A stretch of 37,145 nt of DNA, from the NCBI GenBank assembly GCA_900199595.1, contig FZRB01000009.1, positions 99,218-136,362 of the forward strand, given 5' to 3'. Below are positions 8,749-15,688 of this stretch, in pieces (the stretch's first letter is position 1; each line of letters starts with the position of its first letter). Both the position numbers and the translations under genes were made by a program. A model generated the notes under the pieces. That model saw only the letters and a list, made by a program, of their open reading frames with translations, was not told the origin of the DNA and made no database searches. This DNA comes from Lachnospiraceae bacterium (GTDB taxonomy: Bacteria; Bacillota; Clostridia; Lachnospirales; Lachnospiraceae).

Positions 8749-10842
8749 CTACTGTCCCAGACGATGTCTGAGTATTCTCTTTTCCGAAAATCCCATGGAG
8801 GTTCTGACTATGATTCCGTCAAAAACTCTCAGTACTGCCGGAAGCAGAAGAACTACAACAAACATACTGATCAAAGCGCCTCGTGCCATAAGCGTGCACA
8901 GAGCACTTATCATATCTATCTTTGAATACATTCCAACACCTATTGTTGCCGCAAAGAAGGATAATGCACTTACAAAAATAGATGTTATAGAGCCTTCAAG
9001 TGCCGCTGTAACCGCCTGTTTTTTATCCATGCCCGAAACTCTTGCTGTTTTATATTTATTGGTCATAAGTATGGCATAATCCACTGTCGAACCAAGCTGT
9101 ATCGTACCGATTACTATAGAAGCTATGAATGGCAGTACTGCTCCGGTATAGTGAGGTATTCCCATATTAATGAATATGGCAAACTCTATAACAGAAACCA
9201 GCAGAACAGGAAGTGATATCGATTTGAAAACTATTGCTATTATTACTGCAACCAGAATTATCGAAACACTGTTAACTATTTTAAAGTCTCTATCCGTTAC
9301 CTTTATCAGATCCTGTGTACAAGGAGCTTCTCCTATAAGCATTCCGTTCTTATCATATTTATCAAGTATTTCATTAATCTTATCGCACTGGGCATTTACC
9401 TCTTCTGAGGCAACTCTGTATTCCGACATAATGAATATAAGCTGATACTCTCCATCATCAACCAGATCTCTGATATGCTGAGGTATCATATCCTTCGGAA
9501 AGCCTGCTCCGATAAGCGAATCAATACCAAGTGTTGCCTTAACTCCCTCGACATCATTTATCTCATCTGTCATTTCTCTGATCTTTGTATCATCAAGATC
9601 TGAATCGAAAAGTATCATGTGCGTCGAGTTCATTTCAAATGTTTCCTCAAGTTTTTTATTTGCCTGTATGCTGTCCAGCTCCTGAGGAAGCGATGAATCC
9701 AGATTGTAATAAACCTTGTTGTGACTCTGACCATAAAAAGCAGGAACTATGAGAACTGCAAAAAGTATTAGAGCTATATAATAATGCTTTACTATGTATG
9801 AACTGATCTTTGAAAAATCAGGAATGACCGGCTTATGGGTTGTTTTTGTAATAGCCTTATCGAATACAAGTATCATGGATGGAAGCACTGTTACACAGCA
9901 TACAACACCGATAAGAACTCCCTTTGCCATTACTATTCCCATATCAAATCCAAGAGTAAAGCTCATAAACATAAGGGCAACGAAACCTGCTATTGTTGTA
10001 ACAGAACTTCCCATAACAGATACAAGAGTACTGTTTATCGCATTTGCCATAGCTTTGAGATTATCATCCGGGTAGCTCAGCTTTTCATCTCTATAGCTGT
10101 GCCACAGGAATATTGAATAATCCATTGTTACGGCAAGCTGCAGAACCGCTGCCAGAGCTTTAGTCACATATGAGATTTCACCTCTCATTACATTTGAACC
10201 CATATTGTAGACAATTGCCAGACCAATACTTAGCAGAAAGAAAATCGGGATAAGAAATGAATCCATCGTCAGCATAAGTACTGTAAGCGAAAGTGCAACT
10301 GCAATTGCCACATACACAGGAACCTCTTTATCACTCAGATTCTTTGTATCAATTACTACTGCGGACATACCGCTCAAGAATACCTGTCTGTCAGCGATAG
10401 CCCTTATATCCTCTATACCTTTTAAGGTTTCATCAGCCGAAAGAGTTGTATCAAAGAAGATTATCATCAACTGAGAATCTCCTCTTATCAGACTGTCTTT
10501 CAGTTCATCGGGAAGCAGCTCCTTCGGTACAGTTTCATCCATGAAAGAACCGCACCAAAGTACCCTCTTTACATGGTCCACCTTTTCTATCTTATCTGCG
10601 AGCTTACGGATATCCTTATCCTTCATGCCCTCAACCACAACCATTGAAAAAGCTCCGGTTCCAAAATCCTCAGCAAGGATATTCTGTCCCTTCATGGTCT
10701 CGATATCCTTCGGAAGATAAGTCAGAATATCATAATTGGTTCTTGTCTTTAGATAACCTATAGCTGATGGAATCATCATCAGAACAGCTATTATGAGAAT
10801 TGGGATTCTGAGCTTTACAACTGTTTTTCCAAAAATCTCCAC
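8749..10842 (-). CDS. MMPL/RND-superfamily membrane transporter
   Basis: About 697 aa from the GTG start. The layout is TM1 (near 10-30), an extracytoplasmic domain (35-170), five TM helices (about 174-332), TM7 (354-370), a second extracytoplasmic domain (to about 522) and five TM helices to about 690. This is the duplicated 12-TM RND fold. Each half has an Asp-Tyr pair in the fourth helix of its bundle (D241-Y242 in VTMDYSIFLW, D588-Y589 in STVDYAILMT), the known proton-relay residues of MmpL transporters. Family members export lipids, lipopeptides or drugs using the proton gradient. I chose the GTG at 10842 because AGGAGG (10854-10849) sits 6 bases before it; the in-frame ATG at 10860 has no good ribosome site. 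It is transcribed from the promoter at 11016-11045 with two operator palindromes, together with the heptad-repeat gene. The substrate is unknown. Confidence 0.92.
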   Translation of the reverse strand: MEIFGKTVVKLRIPILIIAVLMMIPSAIGYLKTRTNYDILTYLPKDIETMKGQNILAEDFGTGAFSMVVVEGMKDKDIRKLADKIEKVDHVKRVLWCGSFMDETVPKELLPDELKDSLIRGDSQLMIIFFDTTLSADETLKGIEDIRAIADRQVFLSGMSAVVIDTKNLSDKEVPVYVAIAVALSLTVLMLTMDSFLIPIFFLLSIGLAIVYNMGSNVMRGEISYVTKALAAVLQLAVTMDYSIFLWHSYRDEKLSYPDDNLKAMANAINSTLVSVMGSSVTTIAGFVALMFMSFTLGFDMGIVMAKGVLIGVVCCVTVLPSMILVFDKAITKTTHKPVIPDFSKISSYIVKHYYIALILFAVLIVPAFYGQSHNKVYYNLDSSLPQELDSIQANKKLEETFEMNSTHMILFDSDLDDTKIREMTDEINDVEGVKATLGIDSLIGAGFPKDMIPQHIRDLVDDGEYQLIFIMSEYRVASEEVNAQCDKINEILDKYDKNGMLIGEAPCTQDLIKVTDRDFKIVNSVSIILVAVIIAIVFKSISLPVLLVSVIEFAIFINMGIPHYTGAVLPFIASIVIGTIQLGSTVDYAILMTNKYKTARVSGMDKKQAVTAALEGSITSIFVSALSFFAATIGVGMYSKIDMISALCTLMARGALISMFVVVLLLPAVLRVFDGIIVRTSMGFSEKRILRHRLGQ

Positions 10843-10944
10843 GTTATTCCTCCTCTCCATACTCTTGAGTCGTTTTCTCTATACACCTGTAAAATAGACC
10901 TTATATCGAAAATTGTAATTAGACAGACTTTTATTCGTGAATAA

Positions 10945-10976
10945 TTTTTTGACACAGTTTGATTTTTGTCAAAAAA
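10945..10976. repeat. Perfect inverted repeat in the MMPL leader
   Basis: TTTTTTGACA (10945-10954) and TGTCAAAAAA (10967-10976) are perfect 10-bp arms around a 12-base loop. It lies in the approximately 165-base leader between the predicted transcript start and the MMPL start codon. It could be an RNA hairpin or an extra operator; no function can be assigned. Confidence 0.5.
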
Positions 10977-10988
10977 ATACAAAATAAA

Positions 10989-11001
10989 ATAACAGTGTTA
11001 T
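10989..11001. promoter_or_regulatory. Operator palindrome 2 (transcript start)
   Basis: ATAACAGTGTTAT is a 13-bp palindrome around one central base, lying about 8 to 20 bases downstream of the predicted start point of the MMPL promoter. It is the same palindrome as at 11025-11037. The extended ATAACAGTGTTATGT is shared by both copies, in opposite orientation. Centres are 36 bp apart. The size and symmetry suit a TetR-type repressor. Confidence 0.75.
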
Positions 11002-11015
11002 GTTAGAGCTCTCTA

Positions 11016-11045
11016 ATTATATACATAACACTGTTATCTTGTCAA
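11016..11045 (-). promoter_or_regulatory. Sigma-A promoter of the MMPL/heptad-repeat operon
   Basis: On the minus strand a perfect -35 (TTGACA, 11045-11040) and a perfect -10 (TATAAT, 11021-11016) are 18 bases apart. The -35 starts where the upstream terminator repeat ends. An operator palindrome fills most of the spacer, so a bound repressor would block polymerase. The predicted start point is near 11009. Confidence 0.85.
11025..11037. promoter_or_regulatory. Operator palindrome 1 (between -35 and -10)
   Basis: ATAACACTGTTAT on the plus strand equals ATAACAGTGTTAT on the minus strand. It occupies the promoter spacer, the classical position for repression by steric block. The TetR-family gene at 12462-13058 is the obvious candidate binder, though binding is not shown by sequence. 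Confidence 0.75.
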
Positions 11046-11097
11046 CATAAAAAAGATGACAGAATCGAACCAGGTTCACTTTTGCCATCTTTTTCAT
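11045..11097 (-). terminator. Terminator of the M23 gene; member of the GAACCAGGTTC repeat family
   Basis: A 17-bp imperfect stem around the core GAACC-N-GGTTC, with A-run and T-run flanks, starts a few bases after the stop of the M23 gene and ends in TTTTTT on the minus strand. It shares ACATAAAAAAGATGACA and the core with the elements at 15630-15682 and (inverted) 16971-17018. Confidence 0.85.
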
Positions 11098-11099
11098 TT

Positions 11100-12362
11100 C
11101 TATAAATATCCACCCGGATCTACATAGGATCCGTCTACTCTTACTGCAAAATGAAGATGTGGACCTGTAGATATTCCTGTGCTTCCAGCATAACCTACAG
11201 TATCACCTGCAGCTACATTTGCGCCCTGATCTACTGCAAAGGACGAAAGGTGCATATATAAAGTCGAAAGTCCATTTCCATGATCTACTATAACAGTATT
11301 TCCGCCGCCACCGAAATAACCTACATAAGAAACTATTCCATCTGCTGCAGCTATTATAGTTGATCCATAATCACAACCAATATCAATTCCATTATGGAAG
11401 GTTGTTGCTCCTTCTGTAGGTGCCTCTCTGCCGCCATATCCTGAGGTTATGATATAGGATGACGGACAAGGCCACAGGAATGCTCCACCTGTATAGGTTG
11501 CTATCTGATTAGCCGGTGTTGCATCTGTACCTGATGCTGTCGGTGCCTGTTCAGCCGCTGCTCTCGCTGCTGCTTCTGCCGCTGCTCTGGCTGCCGCTGC
11601 CGCTGCTTCTATAGCTGCTATCTGGGCATCCTGTTCTGCTTCTATAGCCTCAAGCTGTTCTATACTGTACTCGGTGTCTGATATCTGAAGATTATATTCC
11701 TTTATAGTTGCTTTCTTTCCTTCCTGCATAACCGAAAGGGCTTCCTGCTCACCCTGAGCTTCATTTTTCAGTTCCTGTACCTCTGCAAGATTGAGAGAAA
11801 CCGAATGCTTATATTCGCTTATATTTTGCTCTATTTTCAGAAGCTCCTTTAACTGCTTCTGATCATATAAAGAAACTTTATCAACATATTCAGACTGATT
11901 GATTACCGACGAATACTCTTTTATTGATAGAAGAGCCTGTATATAATCAGCATCACCATTTTCATATGCAAACTGGATACGATCCTTCATCTCCTCATAC
12001 TGTCTGTTCTCAAGAACATAAGCTGCATCCAGCGCATTTTCTATAACAGCTGCTTCAGCTCTCAACTCATGTCCCTTATTATCAAGAGTCCTTATCTTAT
12101 CCTCATAGTCTGCTATCTCTGTATCAAGCTTTTCTATCAGATTCAGAACATCATCCTTCTCATTCTTAAGAGAAGTCAGTTTCATCTGTGCTTCTTTTTT
12201 CTTTTCGGTTGCTTCTGCCTTCTTCTCCTCAGCTTCGGAAAGCTCGTCAGCATGTACATTTCCTACAGTTTTCCAGGAAGGAATGGAGGCTGCAATCAAC
12301 ACAAAAATCATTGATGCGCAAATAATCTTCTTTATTTCGTTTCTATTCTTGGAAAATCTCAT
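11100..12362 (-). CDS. Secreted M23 (LytM) murein hydrolase with EnvC-like coiled coil
   Basis: About 420 aa. A signal peptide (to about residue 40, ending VHA) is followed by a long charged coiled coil (42-260), an Ala-rich hinge (250-275), a linker with Pro and Thr, and a C-terminal M23 domain (about 295-422). Counting two residues more for the alternative TTG start at 12368, the zinc ligands are His325 and Asp329 (FHNGIDIG) and His406 of PHLHF; His373 and His404 complete the active site. All are present, so it should cleave peptidoglycan cross-bridges itself, unlike degenerate EnvC. The coiled coil resembles those regulated by FtsEX in EnvC/PcsB-type proteins. The ATG at 12362 is preferred because TGGGGCC lies at proper spacing. 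It has its own promoter (12417-12445) and a terminator of the repeat family. Confidence 0.93.
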   Translation of the reverse strand: MRFSKNRNEIKKIICASMIFVLIAASIPSWKTVGNVHADELSEAEEKKAEATEKKKEAQMKLTSLKNEKDDVLNLIEKLDTEIADYEDKIRTLDNKGHELRAEAAVIENALDAAYVLENRQYEEMKDRIQFAYENGDADYIQALLSIKEYSSVINQSEYVDKVSLYDQKQLKELLKIEQNISEYKHSVSLNLAEVQELKNEAQGEQEALSVMQEGKKATIKEYNLQISDTEYSIEQLEAIEAEQDAQIAAIEAAAAAARAAAEAAARAAAEQAPTASGTDATPANQIATYTGGAFLWPCPSSYIITSGYGGREAPTEGATTFHNGIDIGCDYGSTIIAAADGIVSYVGYFGGGGNTVIVDHGNGLSTLYMHLSSFAVDQGANVAAGDTVGYAGSTGISTGPHLHFAVRVDGSYVDPGGYL

Positions 12363-12416
12363 AAACAAGGCCCCAGTCAGTTACCATAATTCTTGTATTA
12401 TGTCTACCAAAATACG

Positions 12417-12445
12417 ATTATAACCTAATAATATTAATTTTGCAA
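12417..12445 (-). promoter_or_regulatory. Promoter of the M23 hydrolase gene
   Basis: Minus-strand -35 TTGCAA (12445-12440) and -10 TATAAT (12422-12417) are 17 bases apart. The promoter lies right after the stop codon of the TetR gene, giving a leader of about 48 bases. Confidence 0.75.
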
Positions 12446-12461
12446 GAACCTGCGAATCATT

Positions 12462-13058
12462 TTATGGCTCATTTTTTTCATTCGGAAGATCCTTTACCAC
12501 TTCCTCCGTTGCATATATATATGCCGCTCTTTCGCAGTGAATCAGAAGTTTCCTCATATTCTGTGCTATATACTCTGGCTCCTCCTGCATTCCACCTGAA
12601 GCCCACTCTATGATAGTTCCACACACACCGTATGCGAAGAACCGGGATATAAATGCTCTCTGCTGGGAATCAACTCTCGTATGCTCATCCAACTCATCTA
12701 TGGCCCTCTGAAACCACGCTCCGGCCTGTTCTACCAGGTATCTTTGAATATAGTTTTCAGTATGATTTATCGTATTTATATAAAATCTTTTATCCGTCCT
12801 CATGGTTTCCAGAGTATTTTTTAGCTTTACATGCCAGTTATCAAAATCTACCCCTTCCATATTAGGATCCAGAAGTTCTGTCTGATATATCCACTCAAGA
12901 AGATCGAACTTATCTACAAAATGATAATAGAAGGTCTGACGGTTGATACCACATTTTTCTGATATATCCTTAACTGATATCTTGTCAAATGTCTTCTCTC
13001 TGGTTAGAATCTTCAGACTGTCTGCTATAGCTTTTTTAGTGATAAGTGATTCAGCCAT
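12462..13058 (-). CDS. TetR/AcrR-family transcriptional regulator
   Basis: The 198-aa product has the TetR size. The N-terminal DNA-binding domain has ITKKAIADSLKILTREKTFDKISV (6-29) leading into the helix-turn-helix VKDISEKCGINRQTFYYHF (29-47) and then DKFDLLEWIY. The rest is the helical ligand/dimer domain with FFAYGVCGTIIEWASGG, similar to the DhaS-like/TetR_C subgroup common in Firmicutes. The start ATG at 13058 has a GGAGGGGG-like site directly upstream. The neighbours downstream are the M23 hydrolase and the MMPL operon, whose promoter contains two identical palindromes; repression of that operon is the natural guess. The gene's own upstream region lacks that palindrome but has another inverted repeat (13093-13127). 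Confidence 0.92.
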   Translation of the reverse strand: MAESLITKKAIADSLKILTREKTFDKISVKDISEKCGINRQTFYYHFVDKFDLLEWIYQTELLDPNMEGVDFDNWHVKLKNTLETMRTDKRFYINTINHTENYIQRYLVEQAGAWFQRAIDELDEHTRVDSQQRAFISRFFAYGVCGTIIEWASGGMQEEPEYIAQNMRKLLIHCERAAYIYATEEVVKDLPNEKNEP

Positions 13059-13092
13059 TTCCCCCTCCGATACTATGTTTATAATGACATAC

Positions 13093-13127
13093 GGATTGCT
13101 CCTTTACTAAAGCAAATCTCGCAATCC
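13093..13127. promoter_or_regulatory. Inverted repeat between the TetR promoter and gene
   Basis: GGATTGC (13093-13099) and GCAATCC (13121-13127) flank a smaller palindrome CTTTACTAAAG (13102-13112). The element sits immediately downstream of the TetR gene's predicted -10. It may be an operator or an mRNA hairpin; it does not match the MMPL operators. Confidence 0.4.
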
Positions 13128-13129
13128 TT

Positions 13130-13158
13130 ATTATATCATAATAGATATTTAAATTGAA
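13130..13158 (-). promoter_or_regulatory. Predicted promoter of the TetR gene
   Basis: Minus-strand -10 TATAAT (13135-13130) is perfect; the -35 position 17 bases upstream reads TTCAAT (13158-13153), which is weak. It overlaps the predicted divergent promoter of the LemA-like gene, so the two may compete. Confidence 0.5.
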
Positions 13159-13176
13159 TTGATTTTGTGTTAAAAT
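13148..13176 (+). promoter_or_regulatory. Predicted promoter of the LemA-like gene
   Basis: TTTAAA (13148-13153), a 17-base spacer and TAAAAT (13171-13176) make a plausible but weak plus-strand promoter. A perfect hairpin GTTACT/AGTAAC (13187-13192 and 13199-13204) follows in the leader. Confidence 0.4.
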
Positions 13177-13245
13177 GAACTAGGTATGTTACTGAAAAAA
13201 GTAACTAAAGTGTCAGGTAGTATTTGACATTTTGGGGAGGGCAAA

Positions 13246-13776
13246 ATGAGTATTGCAGGATTTATTGTAATAACGCTTATCATCGTATTTGGCGCAGTTT
13301 TTATATATGTAACAAGCAAAATAAACAGTATGGAGATCAAATCCCGTGACAGGGGTGCCGAAATCGATTCCGGCATCTGGGACAGAACCTTCAGGCTTTC
13401 AAAAATGATTGATATAATCAGAGAAAAAGGAATAGAAAATGACATCGATGTTCCGGACACCAATTCCTTCGGACTTGGAAGTTCAGCAGTTCTTCAGTCT
13501 ACAAGAGCAGAACAGCTTGATACCGCAGATAAAAAACTGAGGAAACTCCTTAAGGAACATCCGGAGCTCCTCAAAAATGAAGAATTCCAGGTCAACCTTG
13601 AAAAGTTCAACACAGCAAGACAGGAGCTCTTCGCTTACAGTCTGGCCTATAACAAATGTACTTCAGCCTATAACAGCTACATATCGGGCTTCCCGGCAAG
13701 CGTACTTGCCACCCTTAATAAGAAAAACGACCGCCCGCTTTTCGGATACGTATTTACAGAAATCAAAGAGGATTAA
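13246..13776 (+). CDS. LemA-family membrane protein
   Basis: This is the only clear plus-strand gene. It encodes 176 aa with one N-terminal membrane helix (4-23) and then a helical domain. The C-terminal part YNKCTSAYNSYISGFPASVLA matches the LemA signature (YN..V..YN..I..FP..L.A). The region before it is more divergent from typical LemA, with IWDRTFRLSKMIDIIREKG where family members usually have a longer helix. GGGGAGGG precedes the ATG. LemA proteins are widespread and their function is not settled; in Clostridia they often sit near zinc-ribbon or TPM-domain membrane proteins, and a zinc-ribbon membrane protein lies 1.9 kb away. No complete terminator follows; only a half repeat (about 13787-13803) is present. 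Confidence 0.82.
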   Translation: MSIAGFIVITLIIVFGAVFIYVTSKINSMEIKSRDRGAEIDSGIWDRTFRLSKMIDIIREKGIENDIDVPDTNSFGLGSSAVLQSTRAEQLDTADKKLRKLLKEHPELLKNEEFQVNLEKFNTARQELFAYSLAYNKCTSAYNSYISGFPASVLATLNKKNDRPLFGYVFTEIKED

Positions 13777-13779
13777 TTA

Positions 13780-14016
13780 TCACTTAAAGTAGTTAACATA
13801 AAAAAGATGAGTTCCTGGCACATTGACATTTGTTTCTGTTCCTGTATAAGAGGAAATGTTAGCATCAAAATCCCCAGATTTATTTTCTACCAGAGTATAT
13901 GTGTAATCCCCGCTGGTATATGTTTCTGTTGCTGCATTAACCTTTGAAGGACATCCATTTACCAGTCCAACTATTAATGCAACAGATAAAACAAAACTTG
14001 TTAATCTTTTTACCAT
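13780..14016 (-). pseudogene. Truncated BspA-like (LRR_5) surface protein, remnant
   Basis: The ORF encodes 78 aa: a signal peptide (KRLTSFVLSVALIVGLVNG, cleavage near VNAA) and then SGDYTYTLVENKSGDF...ISSYTGTETNVNVPGT. This is the standard opening of BspA-like leucine-rich-repeat surface proteins, which continue with hundreds of residues of repeats. Here the match ends at VNVPGT, and the last residues (HLFYVNYFK) are encoded by half of the terminator-type repeat found elsewhere in the window. It therefore looks like a deletion that removed the repeat domain and ended in a terminator stem. The ATG at 14016 has AGAGAGG 7 bases upstream; a GTG lies one codon earlier. The leftover could still be secreted as a small peptide. 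Confidence 0.65.
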
Positions 14017-14041
14017 CACGTTACCTCTCTATCCTCGTATA

Positions 14042-14080
14042 AAAAAAAGCAAATTTTGCCAAGCAAGATTTGCTTTTTTT
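14042..14080. terminator. Bidirectional intrinsic terminator
   Basis: AAAAAAAGCAAAT (14042-14054) and ATTTGCTTTTTTT (14068-14080) are perfect 13-bp arms, with an inner TTGC/GCAA pair. It lies just after the 362-aa secreted protein gene and before the BspA-like remnant; a T-run is present on both strands. Confidence 0.88.
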
Positions 14081-14093
14081 ACATGTATATAAA

Positions 14094-15182
14094 CTACTTT
14101 ATCTTAATTGTTGCATCTCCTCCAGAAGTACTCGATACCATAATATAATAAGTACCTGCAGGAAGTTTCACTGTCTTTTTCTCCATAAGAAGAGAATCTA
14201 TACTTTTACTCGTCTGTCCATTAAAGGATATTTTACCCTTTTTGCCATATTCTTTATATCCACTTAAATATGGTACCTTACCAGCCTTCTTCTTATATAT
14301 TTCTACATTCATATCGCTAAGTAATTTTGAAGAATCAGCAGTAACACTAATCTTTTTAGCCTTCTTTAATGTAACCTTATAATATAAAGCACCTTTTGTT
14401 CCATTTGAAGCATAAAGCTTCATCTTTACATTCTTTCCAACCTTTATCTTTTTTGCTTTCTTTTGTGTAACGTTTTTATCAGTTGAAGTATTATTAATTG
14501 TATATTTAAACTTTTCAATACCCGCACTGGTCTTTATATAATATGTACCCTTCTTAAGGTATGTAGATACTGAATCCCCATCAGAAGGAACAGATGTAAG
14601 GAACTCCTTCTTTGAATCACATAATGAAACCTTATCTCCTGAAACAGTGATCTTACTGTCTTTTTTAAGCTTAATTGAATAATAAAGTCCGTCCATTGAT
14701 ACAGCCTTAACTTCTTCATCAGCCTTAACAGATTTACCTTCTGTTTCCGGAACATTGTATGTACAAGTAACCTTAATAGTCTTTGCTCCTGCAGGTGGAT
14801 TTTCTGAATAAACAAAGAGATAATAGTTAATTGGTTCTTTTATAACCTTTGTAAATTCTTTCTCAGTTCCATTAAATGATGTAAAGGATGCAATATCATC
14901 AGCAGATGTTGCTTCAGCCTTCTTCAGAAAATCAACATGAACTGTGTCTGCAAATCCAGTAACTTCTATCTTGTATGTATAAACGCCTGCTTTTGAAAAT
15001 GATATTGGGATTATAGATCCGGTTTTACCACTTTCCACATTATAACTATATGGTGTTTCGCTTGTAGCATCAATAGCAGCTTCTTCAGCATTTGCTTTAA
15101 CCCCATATGTTCCAATTACTAAAATACAGCACAGAATGAATTTAATTATAGTTAAGCTTTGTTTTTTTAATGATTTTTTCAT
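14094..15182 (-). CDS. Secreted protein with PPC-like beta-domains
   Basis: The 362-aa product has a signal peptide (about 1-32, ending KANAEEA). Three similar beta-rich stretches follow (about 40-145, 155-235 and 245-362). Each holds a pattern of the type KKGTYYIKTS / LPAGTYYIMVSS / GVYTYKIEVTG, as in bacterial pre-peptidase C-terminal (PPC) domains. It is very Lys-rich in its C-terminal half (KKAKKIKVGKNVKMK), which suggests contact with the anionic cell wall. No catalytic domain or sorting signal (LPXTG) is visible. GGAGA lies before the ATG, 21 bases after the stop of the small secreted gene upstream, so the two are one operon. No function is claimed; an extracellular structural or binding role is plausible. 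Confidence 0.7.
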   Translation of the reverse strand: MKKSLKKQSLTIIKFILCCILVIGTYGVKANAEEAAIDATSETPYSYNVESGKTGSIIPISFSKAGVYTYKIEVTGFADTVHVDFLKKAEATSADDIASFTSFNGTEKEFTKVIKEPINYYLFVYSENPPAGAKTIKVTCTYNVPETEGKSVKADEEVKAVSMDGLYYSIKLKKDSKITVSGDKVSLCDSKKEFLTSVPSDGDSVSTYLKKGTYYIKTSAGIEKFKYTINNTSTDKNVTQKKAKKIKVGKNVKMKLYASNGTKGALYYKVTLKKAKKISVTADSSKLLSDMNVEIYKKKAGKVPYLSGYKEYGKKGKISFNGQTSKSIDSLLMEKKTVKLPAGTYYIMVSSTSGGDATIKIK

Positions 15183-15203
15183 ACTAGTTAATCTCCAATC
15201 TTA

Positions 15204-15448
15204 TTATTTTTTGATCTTAACCTTTTTAACTTTACTCCACTTTCCATAAACCTTATTACCATCAGAATCCACCTCTTCTGTGTACTCCTTTTTATCTGAT
15301 TTTCCAAATAAATATCCTTCATCAGATTTGTATGTAACTTCATACTTTGATTCGTCTGCATATACATTACTATCCATCTTTATACTACTAAAACCAAGAC
15401 CGGCAGTTAGTAACACAGCAAATGTGTAAAACCCTTTTGTTTTTTCAT
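15204..15448 (-). pseudogene. Small secreted protein with a one-base frameshift in its signal peptide
   Basis: The open frame visible without correction begins at a GTG at 15416 and lacks the signal peptide start. An ATG at 15448 has an excellent GGGGAG ribosome site, but its frame stops after 13 codons. Adding one A to the A6 run after that ATG gives MKKTKGFYTFAVLLTAGLGFSS, a perfect signal peptide in frame with the rest (about 81 aa in all). The mature part is short, acidic then basic (YEVTYKSDEGYLFGKSDKK, ending in KVKKVKIKK). So the gene is frameshifted in a homopolymer. This may be a real mutation, a phase-variable site, a programmed slip, or a sequencing error. It is first in the operon with the 362-aa secreted protein. 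Confidence 0.7.
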
Positions 15449-15541
15449 TTTACTCCCCTTTCTGCTATAAAAATTTAGTGCTATAAAACATTTATATTTT
15501 ACCACTCCATGGTGATATTTTCCACCATTTCATTCGAAAGG

Positions 15542-15569
15542 ATTATAATCTAAACTAGCATGTAGACAA
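15542..15569 (-). promoter_or_regulatory. Promoter of the secreted-protein operon
   Basis: Minus-strand -35 TTGTCT (15569-15564) and -10 TATAAT (15547-15542) are 16 bases apart. The leader then holds a hairpin ATGGTG/CACCAT (15528-15523 with 15514-15509). Confidence 0.65.
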
Positions 15570-15629
15570 GTATACTTTAGTACCATGTGAGGATATTTGT
15601 ATGATAAGCATACGCTTCAAAATCTAAGG

Positions 15630-15682
15630 ACATAAAAAAAGATGACAACTTGAACCAGGTTCAAGTTGTCACCTTTTTATGT
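15630..15682 (-). terminator. Terminator of the zinc-ribbon gene; best copy of the GAACCAGGTTC repeat
   Basis: A near-perfect palindrome of about 53 bp begins 6 bases after the stop of the zinc-ribbon gene. Its inner stem, centred on 15657, is GTGACAACTTGAACC against GGTTCAAGTTGTCAT, flanked by A-run and T-run arms (ACATAAAAA and TTTTTATGT). It ends in TTTTTTT on the minus strand. Confidence 0.92.
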
Positions 15683-15688
15683 TAACTA

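Noticed and set aside
11045-11097. tRNA-like T-arm (GGTTCGATTC) in the M23 terminator
   Set aside because: No acceptor, D-arm or anticodon arm can be folded around it; the similarity comes from the palindromic core of the repeat family.
12462-13058. Autoregulation of the TetR gene by the MMPL operator
   Set aside because: The palindrome ATAACASTGTTAT is not present upstream of the gene; only an unrelated inverted repeat is.
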